A stretch of DNA of 41,875 nt from Microcaldota archaeon (GTDB taxonomy: Archaea; Micrarchaeota; Micrarchaeia; Micrarchaeales; CABMGC01). Of the stretch, positions 32,959 to 41,875 are shown piece by piece. Numbering within the stretch: the first letter of the stretch is position 1; every line of letters begins with the position of its first letter. The notes under the pieces were generated by a model that was not told where the DNA came from, ran no database searches, and saw nothing but the letters and a program-made list of their open reading frames with translations. Made by a program: the position numbers and the translations under genes. The stretch covers positions 1-41,875 of the forward strand of contig DAHWIK010000048.1 in the NCBI GenBank assembly GCA_027345185.1, in the 5' to 3' direction.

Positions 32959-34482
32959 ATGTCGAATAACAATCTAGTTACAGAATTGGCAGGCAGGCTA
33001 GGAGGCATAGCTATTGTCAGCTCAGATATCACAGATGACGACCTAAAAGGCATAGATATAGAATCCATAATAGCGCGGATCAGAAATCATTTCGGCAGAG
33101 GGGAAGCGACTGCAATACTCACCAAGGAGCTGCTCGGAGAAATCATGAAGGAAAAGGAAGAATACCCTGAACAGAACAAGGTCGAGGTAGTGAGGTCATC
33201 TGATTTCAAGCCGGTTGCAAAGGACATTAAGGAAGATTTTGCAATAAGAAATGTGGATATAGAAAAGACTGCAGGAAGGGTGTCTGATTTTGCGGTTTTT
33301 TTCAATGACAGGCTGAAGAAGATAAAGGCAATAATATCCGAGGGCCAGAATAGCAGGGCGTCTGGGATGGTATACAACATTGAGAACATCAAGAAGTATG
33401 CGGGTGGCAGGGAAGTGGTTATCGCTGGTATGGTGTATGAGAAGAGAGTAACGCAGAATGGCAACCTGCTCGTAAAGCTCGAGGATGAAACAGGAATCGC
33501 GACGGTGATCTTCAACAAACCTTCAAAGGAGTCAAGCAATATTGACAACGAGCTTTGGTCAACAGCAAACAAGACGATAAATGATGAAGTCATCGCAGTG
33601 AGAGGCAAGATATCGGGCCCCTGGGTCATAGCGAGGGCGCTTATCTATCCGGATGTTCCCGTCCACCAGCACAAGAAGACCGAGGATGACATAGCGATAG
33701 CGTTCATGTCAGACGTGCACGTTGGGAGCAAGCTCTTCGTGCAGAAGCAGTTTGACAGGTTCCTTGAATGGATGAATGGCAAGCATGAATACATGAGGGG
33801 CCTTGCAGAAAAGACAAAGTACATTGTTGTAAGCGGAGACCTTGTAGATGGCATAGGGGTCTATCCTAATCAGGAGAAGGAGCTTGCGATAGATGACATA
33901 TACAAGCAGTACACAGAGCTGTTCAACCTTTTTTCAAAGATCCCAGAGTATGTTCATATATTTCTCCTTACTGGAAACCATGATGCGGTACAGAGGGCCG
34001 AACCGCAGCCTAGGCTTCCCGGCGAGTTCTACAAGGATTTCAAATTGAGCAACATCCACCTTGTCTCGAATCCTGGGTATGTCACTCTTAACGGAGTGCG
34101 CATACTGGGATACCATGGCACATCGCTTGACTCTGTGATACAGGGCATACCGGGATGCAGTTATTCTAAGCCGGAGGGAGCAATGCTGGAGCTGCTGAAG
34201 AGGAGGCACCTATCCCCGATATATGGAGATAACCCGATAGTGCCTTCGAAGAACGACTCGATGGTGATAGACAAGGTACCGGACATAATGCACATGGGTC
34301 ACCTGCATAAGAACGGATACACTGAATACCATGGAACGCTGATAATAAACAGCGGAACCTGGCAGGCAAGGACAGGATTCCAGGTAAGGATGGGGCATAT
34401 ACCAACCCCTGCAATGCTTCCAGTTCATGAGACAAGGCATGGAGTAATGTCGGTTGTGGATTTCAACAATGAGTTCAATTAG
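32959..34482 (+). CDS. polB: DNA polymerase D small subunit (DP1)
   Basis: MSDVHVGSKLF, GDLVDGIGVYP, LLTGNHDAVQRAEPQP, MGHLHKNGYTEYHG: calcineurin-like exonuclease motifs plus OB-fold. Confidence 0.95.
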   Translation: MSNNNLVTELAGRLGGIAIVSSDITDDDLKGIDIESIIARIRNHFGRGEATAILTKELLGEIMKEKEEYPEQNKVEVVRSSDFKPVAKDIKEDFAIRNVDIEKTAGRVSDFAVFFNDRLKKIKAIISEGQNSRASGMVYNIENIKKYAGGREVVIAGMVYEKRVTQNGNLLVKLEDETGIATVIFNKPSKESSNIDNELWSTANKTINDEVIAVRGKISGPWVIARALIYPDVPVHQHKKTEDDIAIAFMSDVHVGSKLFVQKQFDRFLEWMNGKHEYMRGLAEKTKYIVVSGDLVDGIGVYPNQEKELAIDDIYKQYTELFNLFSKIPEYVHIFLLTGNHDAVQRAEPQPRLPGEFYKDFKLSNIHLVSNPGYVTLNGVRILGYHGTSLDSVIQGIPGCSYSKPEGAMLELLKRRHLSPIYGDNPIVPSKNDSMVIDKVPDIMHMGHLHKNGYTEYHGTLIINSGTWQARTGFQVRMGHIPTPAMLPVHETRHGVMSVVDFNNEFN

Positions 34483-37400
34483 TGCTTGGTATGGAAATTG
34501 AGGAATACTTCAGCGAAATGTCTTCGGAGTTCGATAGGGCCTACGCTGTGGCAAAAACGGCAAGGGCCAAGGGAATTGATCCGAAGGAGACTGTTGAGAT
34601 ATTCCCTGCCCCGGATCTTCCAAGCAGGGTTGAAGGGCTAATAAATCTTGAGGGACTTGCTGGTATTATAAGGGATGTCAAGCGGCGGGCAACGCCGCCA
34701 GGAGCAAAAAGCATCTCAACCCCAAAACTCGCCTTTAATGTTGTTGAGGAGATATGCAAGAATAACAGATTCAATGGCATGGAGACAATAAAGAGGATTG
34801 AGCTTGCAGTGAGAGTAGGATCTGCAATATTGACAGATGGTGTGCTGGTTGCGCCAACAGAAGGGATAACAGGAATCAGAAGATACAAGAATCCAGACGG
34901 CACGGATTATATCTCAATCCTGTATGCAGGCCCCATAAGAGGCGCAGGGGGCACCGCTGCGGCACTGTCTGTAGCTTTGGCAGACTATGCCAGGAAGATA
35001 TTCAATATAGGCGAGTATAAGCCAGGACTGGAAGAGGTCGAGAGATATCTTGAGGAGGTGGAGCTATACCACACCAGATGCGCTAGGCTACAGTATAAGC
35101 CAAGTGACGACGACTTGCGCACAATAGTGAGCAACTGCCCAGTATGCGTTGACGGAGTGCCGTCAGAAGTAATTGAGGTCGGAGTACATGCTAACCTGAA
35201 GAGGATAGCCTATGACGGAAAGGATGTTGCGATGTCGAATAGGGTGCGCGGCGGAGTTCCGTTGGTGCTTTGCGAGGGGATAGCCCAGAAGGCAAAGAAG
35301 CTGAACAAGGAGGTAAAACCCTTTGGACTTGATTGGGAATGGTTAAACGGCATTATAAAAGTGGATATAAAGAAACCTGACACAACGCAACAGGATGGAC
35401 CTGGATTCCTTGATGAGCTTGTGGCAGGAAGACCTATCCTGGCTTATCCTAACCATGTTGGTGGATTCAGGCTCAGGTACGGAAGGAGCAGGCTAAGCGG
35501 AATAGCCGCTAAGGGATTTAGCCCTGCAACAATGATAATCGCAGGCGGATTCATAGCAGTAGGCACACAGCTCAAAATGGATTCTGCAGGAAAGGGATGC
35601 GTGGCCGTTCCTGTAGACTCGATTGAGGGGCCTTTCGTAAGGCTGAAAAGCGGAGAGGCGATGAGAATAAACGATGCGGAAACCGCAATGAAATACAAGG
35701 ATGATGTGGAAAAGATACTCTCCCTAGGCGACATTCTGATTACTTTTGGCGACTTCAGGAAATCCAATTCTCTGCTTAAGCCGACAAGCTATGTGGAGGA
35801 ACTGTGGGAAGCACAGCTGGAGAAGGCGGGGTTCACAGAAAAGGTGGAACATGGTGGCATTTGCTTCAACGACGCCTATGGCCTCTCTGTAAAGTATGGT
35901 GTTCCGATACATCCGAAGTTCCTTTTCGAGCTTCAGGCGGTTGACAAGAACAGAATAGTAGAGCTTGCACTACATATAATAAGAAACTCGGATGCGGCTG
36001 GTGCAAATATATTTGATATGGGTGACCTGTCACTGGACAAAAATGAGAGCATACGAAGGACGCTTGACCTGCTCAACGTACCTTACAAGGTCTCGCTTGA
36101 CAAGATATTTATATCAAGCGATTTCGCAAAGAGCCTCGTAGGCACACTCGGATTCATTGGAGAGGACAGGAAGACGCTTCGTGTGAACGAGCTGTCAATA
36201 GACAGGTATGATATGGCCGCACCGGACGTACTATCTATGCTCAACAAGGTATCCGTATTTGCCCTGCCGAAACGCTCAACATACATTGCAGCAAGGATAG
36301 GGAGGCCGGAAAAGGCGAAGGAGAGGCTGATGAAGCCAGCCACGAACGTCCTGTTCCCCATTGGCTCTGATGGAGGTCCATCCAGAAACATCACCTCTGC
36401 GTACTTTTTGGGATCAAAGAAGTTCAGCGGCAACATCAATATAGAGCTTGCGAGATACAAATGCCAAAACTGCAAGAGGATCATACCGTCACAGTTCTGC
36501 CACGACTGCAATGAGCGGGCTGAGATAGAAAGCATTTGCCCGAACTGCAAGGCATTGGTTGCTGGGTCGAGATGTGAAAGGTGCGGCGTTGACGCCATTG
36601 CGTTTGAACAGAGAAACGTGGATCTTACAAAATTGGTTTCTGAAGGGATGAAGGCTGTCGGTTTACCGAAGATACCACCGATTATAAAAGGGGTCAAGGG
36701 AATGATGAGCAGAGACAAGTCAATAGAGCCTATAGAGAAGGGGATGATAAGGGCTTCAAACGGGGTATACATATTCAAGGACGGTACTGCACGGTTTGAT
36801 GCTACTGATGTGCCAATAACACATTTTTATCCGGAGGAGATTGGTGTAAGCGTTGAAAAACTTAGGGAATTAGGATACACTAAGGACTACAGAGGCACAG
36901 AGTTAACTGACCCCTCCCAGCTGGTAGAGCTTAGGCACCAGGATGTAATACTCAATAGACATGGAGCGGATTATCTACTTCGTGTTTCAAAGTTTGTTGA
37001 CTTGGAGCTTGAGAAGATATATGGCATTGCGCCATTTTACAATGCATCGGACCCTGAAGATATGCTGGGTAAGCTAGTCATAACGCTATCCCCACACACC
37101 TCTTGCGGCGTGTTGAACAGGATAGTTGGTTTCACTGATGCAAGTGTGGGATTTGCGCATCCCTATACCATATCCGCAAGGCGGAGGAACTGCGATGGTG
37201 ACGAAGACACGAGCATGCTTCTGCTTGATGCGCTGATAAATTTTTCAAGGAAATATCTGCCTCAGACTGTCGGGGGGACGATGGACACTCCGTTGATATT
37301 GACTATCAATGTGAAACCGGAGGAGGTGGACGATGAAGTGCACGCAATGGAGACTGTGGAAAGGTACCCTCTTGAGTTCTATGAAAAGACCTACTCCAAT

Positions 37401-37967
37401 TCCCCCCCTTCCGAGATAAAGATAGGGTGTGTTGAGGACAGGTTGAATACTAAGACAATTTTCAGCAGCGTGCTGTTCTCGCATGTTACGTCCTCTGGAT
37501 CGGTATCGGCGTCTCCGAAGAGAAGCACGTACACTACGCTGAAGACTATGCAGGAGAAACTTGATGCAGAATTCGAGCTTATGGAGATGCTCGAGTCTGT
37601 TGAGATAAGCGATGCTGCAAGAAAGGTAATAATCAGCCATTTCATACCGGACCTGATAGGCAACCTTCATTCCTTCTCTAAACAGACGTTCAGGTGCTCA
37701 AAGTGCCCGGCAAAGTACAGGCGCATCCCGCTGTCAGGAGTGTGTACTCGCGACCAGGGCAAATTGCTTTTGACAATAAACAAGGGAGGAATAGAGAAAT
37801 ACCTGAATGTGGCGATAAACCTTGCTGAGAAATACAAGCTTGATAATTACATAAGACAGAGGCTTTACCTGATAAAGGAGGAGATAGGCGAGATATTCGC
37901 CGGCACGGAGATTGAGGCTTCTGGAACCACTGACAAGCAGCAGTTCAGCCTATTGAAATTCGTATGA
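34482..37967 (+). CDS. polC: DNA polymerase D large subunit (DP2)
   Basis: 1161 aa; GPIRGAGGTAAALSVALADYAR, HPYTISARRRNCDGDEDTSMLLLDALINFSRKYLP; Cys clusters. No intein. Confidence 0.97.
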   Translation: MLGMEIEEYFSEMSSEFDRAYAVAKTARAKGIDPKETVEIFPAPDLPSRVEGLINLEGLAGIIRDVKRRATPPGAKSISTPKLAFNVVEEICKNNRFNGMETIKRIELAVRVGSAILTDGVLVAPTEGITGIRRYKNPDGTDYISILYAGPIRGAGGTAAALSVALADYARKIFNIGEYKPGLEEVERYLEEVELYHTRCARLQYKPSDDDLRTIVSNCPVCVDGVPSEVIEVGVHANLKRIAYDGKDVAMSNRVRGGVPLVLCEGIAQKAKKLNKEVKPFGLDWEWLNGIIKVDIKKPDTTQQDGPGFLDELVAGRPILAYPNHVGGFRLRYGRSRLSGIAAKGFSPATMIIAGGFIAVGTQLKMDSAGKGCVAVPVDSIEGPFVRLKSGEAMRINDAETAMKYKDDVEKILSLGDILITFGDFRKSNSLLKPTSYVEELWEAQLEKAGFTEKVEHGGICFNDAYGLSVKYGVPIHPKFLFELQAVDKNRIVELALHIIRNSDAAGANIFDMGDLSLDKNESIRRTLDLLNVPYKVSLDKIFISSDFAKSLVGTLGFIGEDRKTLRVNELSIDRYDMAAPDVLSMLNKVSVFALPKRSTYIAARIGRPEKAKERLMKPATNVLFPIGSDGGPSRNITSAYFLGSKKFSGNINIELARYKCQNCKRIIPSQFCHDCNERAEIESICPNCKALVAGSRCERCGVDAIAFEQRNVDLTKLVSEGMKAVGLPKIPPIIKGVKGMMSRDKSIEPIEKGMIRASNGVYIFKDGTARFDATDVPITHFYPEEIGVSVEKLRELGYTKDYRGTELTDPSQLVELRHQDVILNRHGADYLLRVSKFVDLELEKIYGIAPFYNASDPEDMLGKLVITLSPHTSCGVLNRIVGFTDASVGFAHPYTISARRRNCDGDEDTSMLLLDALINFSRKYLPQTVGGTMDTPLILTINVKPEEVDDEVHAMETVERYPLEFYEKTYSNSPPSEIKIGCVEDRLNTKTIFSSVLFSHVTSSGSVSASPKRSTYTTLKTMQEKLDAEFELMEMLESVEISDAARKVIISHFIPDLIGNLHSFSKQTFRCSKCPAKYRRIPLSGVCTRDQGKLLLTINKGGIEKYLNVAINLAEKYKLDNYIRQRLYLIKEEIGEIFAGTEIEASGTTDKQQFSLLKFV

Positions 37968-38861
37968 TCAGGTCACTATATCGCAGGAGTCCTTGGTTAC
38001 TATGAGCGTCTTCTCCGATTGTGCGACGGTTCCGCCGCTCTTTTCTACCAGCACTGGAAATGGCTCAAGGTCTCCTATTGTAATAAGCTCTGCTATCGCC
38101 CTTCTCGCCTTGAATTCCTGAGACCCCATCTTCTTGATCAACCAGCGCATTGCAAAGGGATACGTGCTGAATTCGCTTGTTATGTGTGACAGGGCATCCC
38201 TTGCATCTGCGGATCTTGGATTCCTGTCAGAGACGCCCTGGAATATCTGGAGAGACTCCCCTTCAACAACATGGCCTACGCCTGTTGTAAGAAAGGGTTC
38301 TATTGCTATCACAGAGTCCTCTTCAAGCTCTGTGTTGTCGCCATTTCCAAAATTAGGTATGAATATGTTGGCATGTAGCTCATATTGTTCTATTCCGTGG
38401 CCTCCCAGATTCTTTATTACGTTGAATCCTCCTGCCTTCGCTGTCCTCTCTATTTCCGCCCCTATCTCGTTTACCCTCCTTCCTGCCTTGACCATGCTTA
38501 TGGCATTCTCAAGCGCCTTCTCGCTTGCCTCAACCAATTTTGAGTACTCGCCGTCCAGGCATACGGTTCTGGCGCAGTCTGTGAGATATGTGCCATCCCT
38601 GGCCCCAAGATCGACCTTGATTACGTCCTTTTCACCTACCACCCTTTGGTCTGTGAATTCGGGTGTGTAGTGTGCGGCCTCTGCGTTTGAAGAAAGATTT
38701 ACAGGAAACGACTGCTTGCATCCCTTATCCTCTATGAATTTCTCTATCTCGTTAGCTACATCAAGCAGTTTCCTGCCTGGCTTTATTACTGATTTTGCAT
38801 ATTCAAGCGCCTCGCTTGAGACCTTGCCTGTCATTTTTAGTTTTTCGTAGTCGTATTCCAT
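37968..38861 (-). CDS. map: Methionine aminopeptidase (type II, archaeal)
   Basis: FPVNLSSNAEAAHYTPEFTD, VIKVDLGARDGTYLTDCARTV, NLGGHGIEQYELHANIFIPN, AIEPFLTTG. Confidence 0.93.
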   Translation of the reverse strand: MEYDYEKLKMTGKVSSEALEYAKSVIKPGRKLLDVANEIEKFIEDKGCKQSFPVNLSSNAEAAHYTPEFTDQRVVGEKDVIKVDLGARDGTYLTDCARTVCLDGEYSKLVEASEKALENAISMVKAGRRVNEIGAEIERTAKAGGFNVIKNLGGHGIEQYELHANIFIPNFGNGDNTELEEDSVIAIEPFLTTGVGHVVEGESLQIFQGVSDRNPRSADARDALSHITSEFSTYPFAMRWLIKKMGSQEFKARRAIAELITIGDLEPFPVLVEKSGGTVAQSEKTLIVTKDSCDIVT

Positions 38862-38888
38862 GTATGGTCACTCATTAAGTGTTATATT

Positions 38889-41297
38889 TCAGAGTTTCTT
38901 CTGAGAACCCTCGCCCTTTAATTCCTCTTCGCTGAAGCCCAGCTCCTTTAGGATCTTGAGAGTTGCAGGAAGGACTTGATGGTTTATGTAGTATTCCGGA
39001 TCGTAGCTTTTTGCTGTATCCTCTATCTCGGCCTTCTCTGATATCGAGCTGCCGTTTTTCGTTATCACATATCCGATTGTTGCTCCATCAAGCTCATCCT
39101 TTCTTTTTATACCGTCTGCCAATGCCTTCTTTGCGGCATGGAGCTCTGGAGACTTTGAGTCGTAGCTGTCTATCTTCTTCCTTATCTGGGTATATATGAC
39201 CAGATCCTTCATGTTGACGCTGCCATCCTTGAGGTCCTGCACCACCCCTTTCACTATTGAGAGTGCCTTCTCCTTGCTTCCCTCCTTTAATATGGCTTCG
39301 AGCACCTTTCTCTGGGTTTCCCTGGATATATTGGACCAGTCCCTCCTTACAAGCTCGAATCCCTTTATTTTTATCCTTCCGGATTCGGAAAGAAGCGCGT
39401 ATTTTTTCTTGGCTCCTGATTCAGATTTGCCCTTCTTGCCTACAAAAACTCCCCGCACGTAGAAATCCTCAAGCTCAAGCTCCATTGCTCCTGGAAGCTT
39501 CTTGTTTATATCTGACATGAATCCCTGCGCCTCCTCCTTGGTCTTGCCCTGCATCAGCAGGAATACGCTGTCCGTATCCGCATATATTACCTTGAATCCT
39601 TTATCCTCTGCCTCCTTGATTGTATTGGAGATCGTCTCCCGGCCAAAGGCAGTCACGCTAGACGCGCAGTCCCTCGAATACCACCTTGACCTGGCGTATC
39701 CAAGATAGCCATAGAACGAGTTTGCAAGTATCTTTAGCGCCTGCGACCTGGCCGCAAGATATTTGTTGTCAGGATTCCTCTTGTACCTCTTCTTGACATC
39801 TGACCTTTCTGCTATCAGTATTTCAAGTACCTTTGGTACTATGCCCTGTGGCTTCTTCAGGAATTTTGACCCTTCTGGAGAAACATGGTAGTCGGTGCAG
39901 TCCTTGCATAGAGTCGAAGGATCTATGTTGTTGGCTATTATTATTGATGGATACAGCCCTCTGAAGTCGAATACGGCGATATGGTCGTATATCCCTGCCT
40001 CTGGGGTCTTCACGTATGCTCCTTCTATGGGATTGGCATTCCTGGCACGTATCTCGTCCTCGCTGGGCTTGTTTGATATGATTTCCCTGTTCCATGTGGC
40101 ATGTTTCATCAGCAGATATTCAACAAGCTGGCCTGTGGTAGATATGGCAGTCTCTGCAAGTGTCGTTCCGGTAACCTTCGAGACCTCCGCCTCGAGGGGC
40201 ATGAAGAAATGATAGAGCGCATTAAGCGAGATTGAGTCGCTTAGTGAATATTCTGCAAGCTCTTCAAGCTCTTCCCTGCCGCCGTCCCATTGCTGCCATA
40301 TGTTCTTCTTGTCTACGGTCCGCTTAGTGTCTCCAGTAATTGCCCTATAAACGTCTCCAAGGGTGAACCTGTTTATTTTCAGTAGCGTCTCAGAAGCGCC
40401 GACTATTGATACGAACCTCGCAACGTTGTACACATCAAGATTTATCCTTCCAGGAATCTTTACGGCCTTTATCAGACCATGATTCTCCTCCTTTGCCTCC
40501 TCTCCGTATCTGGTTATATCAAAGTCTATTCCCAGTTTCTTTGCCCTTTTCATCAGGTACGGAACGTCGAAGTTGGATGAGTTGTATCCGGCTATTATGT
40601 CTGGATCAACCTCTTTTATTATCTCTACAAATTTGAGTATCATGCTCTTTTCGTCGGGGCAGAAGGTTATGAATCCCTTGTCTATCTTCTTTGTTGTTAT
40701 GACCCCCCTCCTGTCATCTGTTTCATAGCTTATCATTATGCACGGATCTATCTCAGGCCTTGGAGCTATGTTCGGGTTGTATGTCTCTATATCAAAGCAT
40801 ATGTGGGTGAGGCTAGGCTCTACTGGGCTGGGCTTTATCTCGTCTATTATAAGGTTCCCGTTCTCCTGGTGCGCCGTGACTTTGGCTCCTGAGAGTGGGG
40901 ATATGCCCTTGTCTATCAGGTACCTCTTCCAGAAAAGTATGTCATATTCGTACCTTGTACCGAATTCGGAAAGGTGCTCGCTCAACTTTGGTATGCTCCT
41001 TGTATTGTTCGCCTCTATTCTTATCAGGTTTGACTCCTTGCCCTTTATGTTGCGCTGCAACTTTGTTGCTGAGTGTATGCTTACCCTTTCTCCATCGTGT
41101 ATTATGTCCATGCTGGCTATAGTAGACGGATCCAGGCCCTGGTTGAATGGATTAAGATAGAAATAGGGATAGAAACTCGGATCAAGGAGTTTGTAGACCT
41201 TGCTGTTCGACTTGAGCGCAATCCTTATTATGCTGCGGTCACCTGCCGAAGTGTAATCTATATCTACTATAATTCCCGCTAACTCTACATAATCCAT
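38889..41297 (-). CDS. Family B DNA polymerase
   Basis: Exo I FDIETYNP; exo II GYNSSNFDVPYL; exo III YSLSDS; DFRGLYPSII; KILANSFYGYLGYARSRWY; YADTDSVFLL. Confidence 0.96.
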   Translation of the reverse strand: MDYVELAGIIVDIDYTSAGDRSIIRIALKSNSKVYKLLDPSFYPYFYLNPFNQGLDPSTIASMDIIHDGERVSIHSATKLQRNIKGKESNLIRIEANNTRSIPKLSEHLSEFGTRYEYDILFWKRYLIDKGISPLSGAKVTAHQENGNLIIDEIKPSPVEPSLTHICFDIETYNPNIAPRPEIDPCIMISYETDDRRGVITTKKIDKGFITFCPDEKSMILKFVEIIKEVDPDIIAGYNSSNFDVPYLMKRAKKLGIDFDITRYGEEAKEENHGLIKAVKIPGRINLDVYNVARFVSIVGASETLLKINRFTLGDVYRAITGDTKRTVDKKNIWQQWDGGREELEELAEYSLSDSISLNALYHFFMPLEAEVSKVTGTTLAETAISTTGQLVEYLLMKHATWNREIISNKPSEDEIRARNANPIEGAYVKTPEAGIYDHIAVFDFRGLYPSIIIANNIDPSTLCKDCTDYHVSPEGSKFLKKPQGIVPKVLEILIAERSDVKKRYKRNPDNKYLAARSQALKILANSFYGYLGYARSRWYSRDCASSVTAFGRETISNTIKEAEDKGFKVIYADTDSVFLLMQGKTKEEAQGFMSDINKKLPGAMELELEDFYVRGVFVGKKGKSESGAKKKYALLSESGRIKIKGFELVRRDWSNISRETQRKVLEAILKEGSKEKALSIVKGVVQDLKDGSVNMKDLVIYTQIRKKIDSYDSKSPELHAAKKALADGIKRKDELDGATIGYVITKNGSSISEKAEIEDTAKSYDPEYYINHQVLPATLKILKELGFSEEELKGEGSQKKL

Positions 41298-41325
41298 GCG
41301 CTCTCAACTGTATGATTAGCAGGCT

Positions 41326-41757
41326 TTAGGAAACGTTGCTTGGGTTGCTTCCTTCCTGAAGCTTGGTCCTTGACATTGGTAATGGCGCTATAAAGCCCAT
41401 TGAATAGGCTATGAGCGTTCCCCTTGCACCGCACTCAAATGTTATTATGTTCAGTACGTCCTCTGCGAACTTCAGTGGAAGAGTCTTCTTCGTCTCCCAT
41501 GTCTTCTGCACCTCGTCTGCAAGGTCCTTTTCCTCTTTTGAGGTTATTCTTCCGGTTATTGTGAGTTTGCCTACCTCCTTTGAGCTTCCTTTCCCGTTTG
41601 ACTCGCCGTCATAGAATGCTGAAAACGTGAACCCTACGTGAACGTTGTCCTTGTCAACCTTGACATCATCGAATGCGATATTGAACTTCATATTTGATAT
41701 TGCGTCTTTGCTGCCCCTGCTGGCCTCTATTTTGCTAACATCTATGTTAGTTATCAT
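41326..41757 (-). CDS. Conserved-looking hypothetical protein, 143 aa (possibly SecB-like fold)
   Basis: Intact ORF upstream of polB: MKFNIAFDDVKVDKDNVHVGFTFSAFYDG…GKLTITGRITSKEEKDLADEV; fold guess only. Confidence 0.55.
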   Translation of the reverse strand: MITNIDVSKIEASRGSKDAISNMKFNIAFDDVKVDKDNVHVGFTFSAFYDGESNGKGSSKEVGKLTITGRITSKEEKDLADEVQKTWETKKTLPLKFAEDVLNIITFECGARGTLIAYSMGFIAPLPMSRTKLQEGSNPSNVS

Positions 41758-41875
41758 AAAATCACTTGCTTTACTATGCGAGTGGAATATTTATAATGCT
41801 TTTGGGGCACTGCTGTTGCAATATAGTTCTAAAGGTTGCTATCCAAATAATATGGAGGGCATGTGGCGTAATTTG

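Noticed and set aside
34482-37967. Possible intein in DP2, PolB or NrdJ
   Set aside because: The conserved motifs are contiguous and no intein splice-junction motifs were seen.
1-41875. CRISPR array or cas genes
   Set aside because: No regularly spaced short direct repeats and no Cas-like proteins were seen.

Overview
Gene-dense archaeal chromosomal window. The taxon is inferred, not proven: PolD (DP1/DP2), PolB, deoxyhypusine synthase, LSm, UPF0147, TATA-box promoters and 'MKLQSAMEYLMTYGWAIL' class III signal peptides suggest a DPANN/Micrarchaeota-like genome. About 37 protein genes and 4 tRNAs are supported, three of the tRNAs with apparent introns. Main blocks: AmrS-type radical SAM; a DHS - N-carbamoylputrescine amidase - agmatine deiminase operon; a complete 2-oxoacid dehydrogenase operon (E1a/E1b/E2/E3) followed by NAD kinase; an Lrp / M20 deacylase / GNAT-like neighbourhood with four copies of a 17-bp palindrome; a bacterial-type DAHP synthase; class II RNR (nrdJ) and NrdR with tandem NrdR-box-like palindromes; a VapBC-like pair; two pilin-like genes sharing a 59-bp identical signal-peptide segment; and a DNA polymerase island (DP1, DP2, Map, PolB). 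Strongest leads: (1) the DHS-AguB-AguA operon as a possible agmatine-based eIF5A (hypusine) modification route; (2) the ATTACG-N5-CGTAAT operator regulon with matched promoter geometry; (3) tandem NrdR boxes 32 bp apart at an archaeal nrdJ promoter; (4) dispersed intergenic repeats and hairpins resembling IS200/IS605 ends; (5) tRNA-Ala interrupted in its T-loop. No CRISPR array, rRNA, intact transposase or intein was seen.
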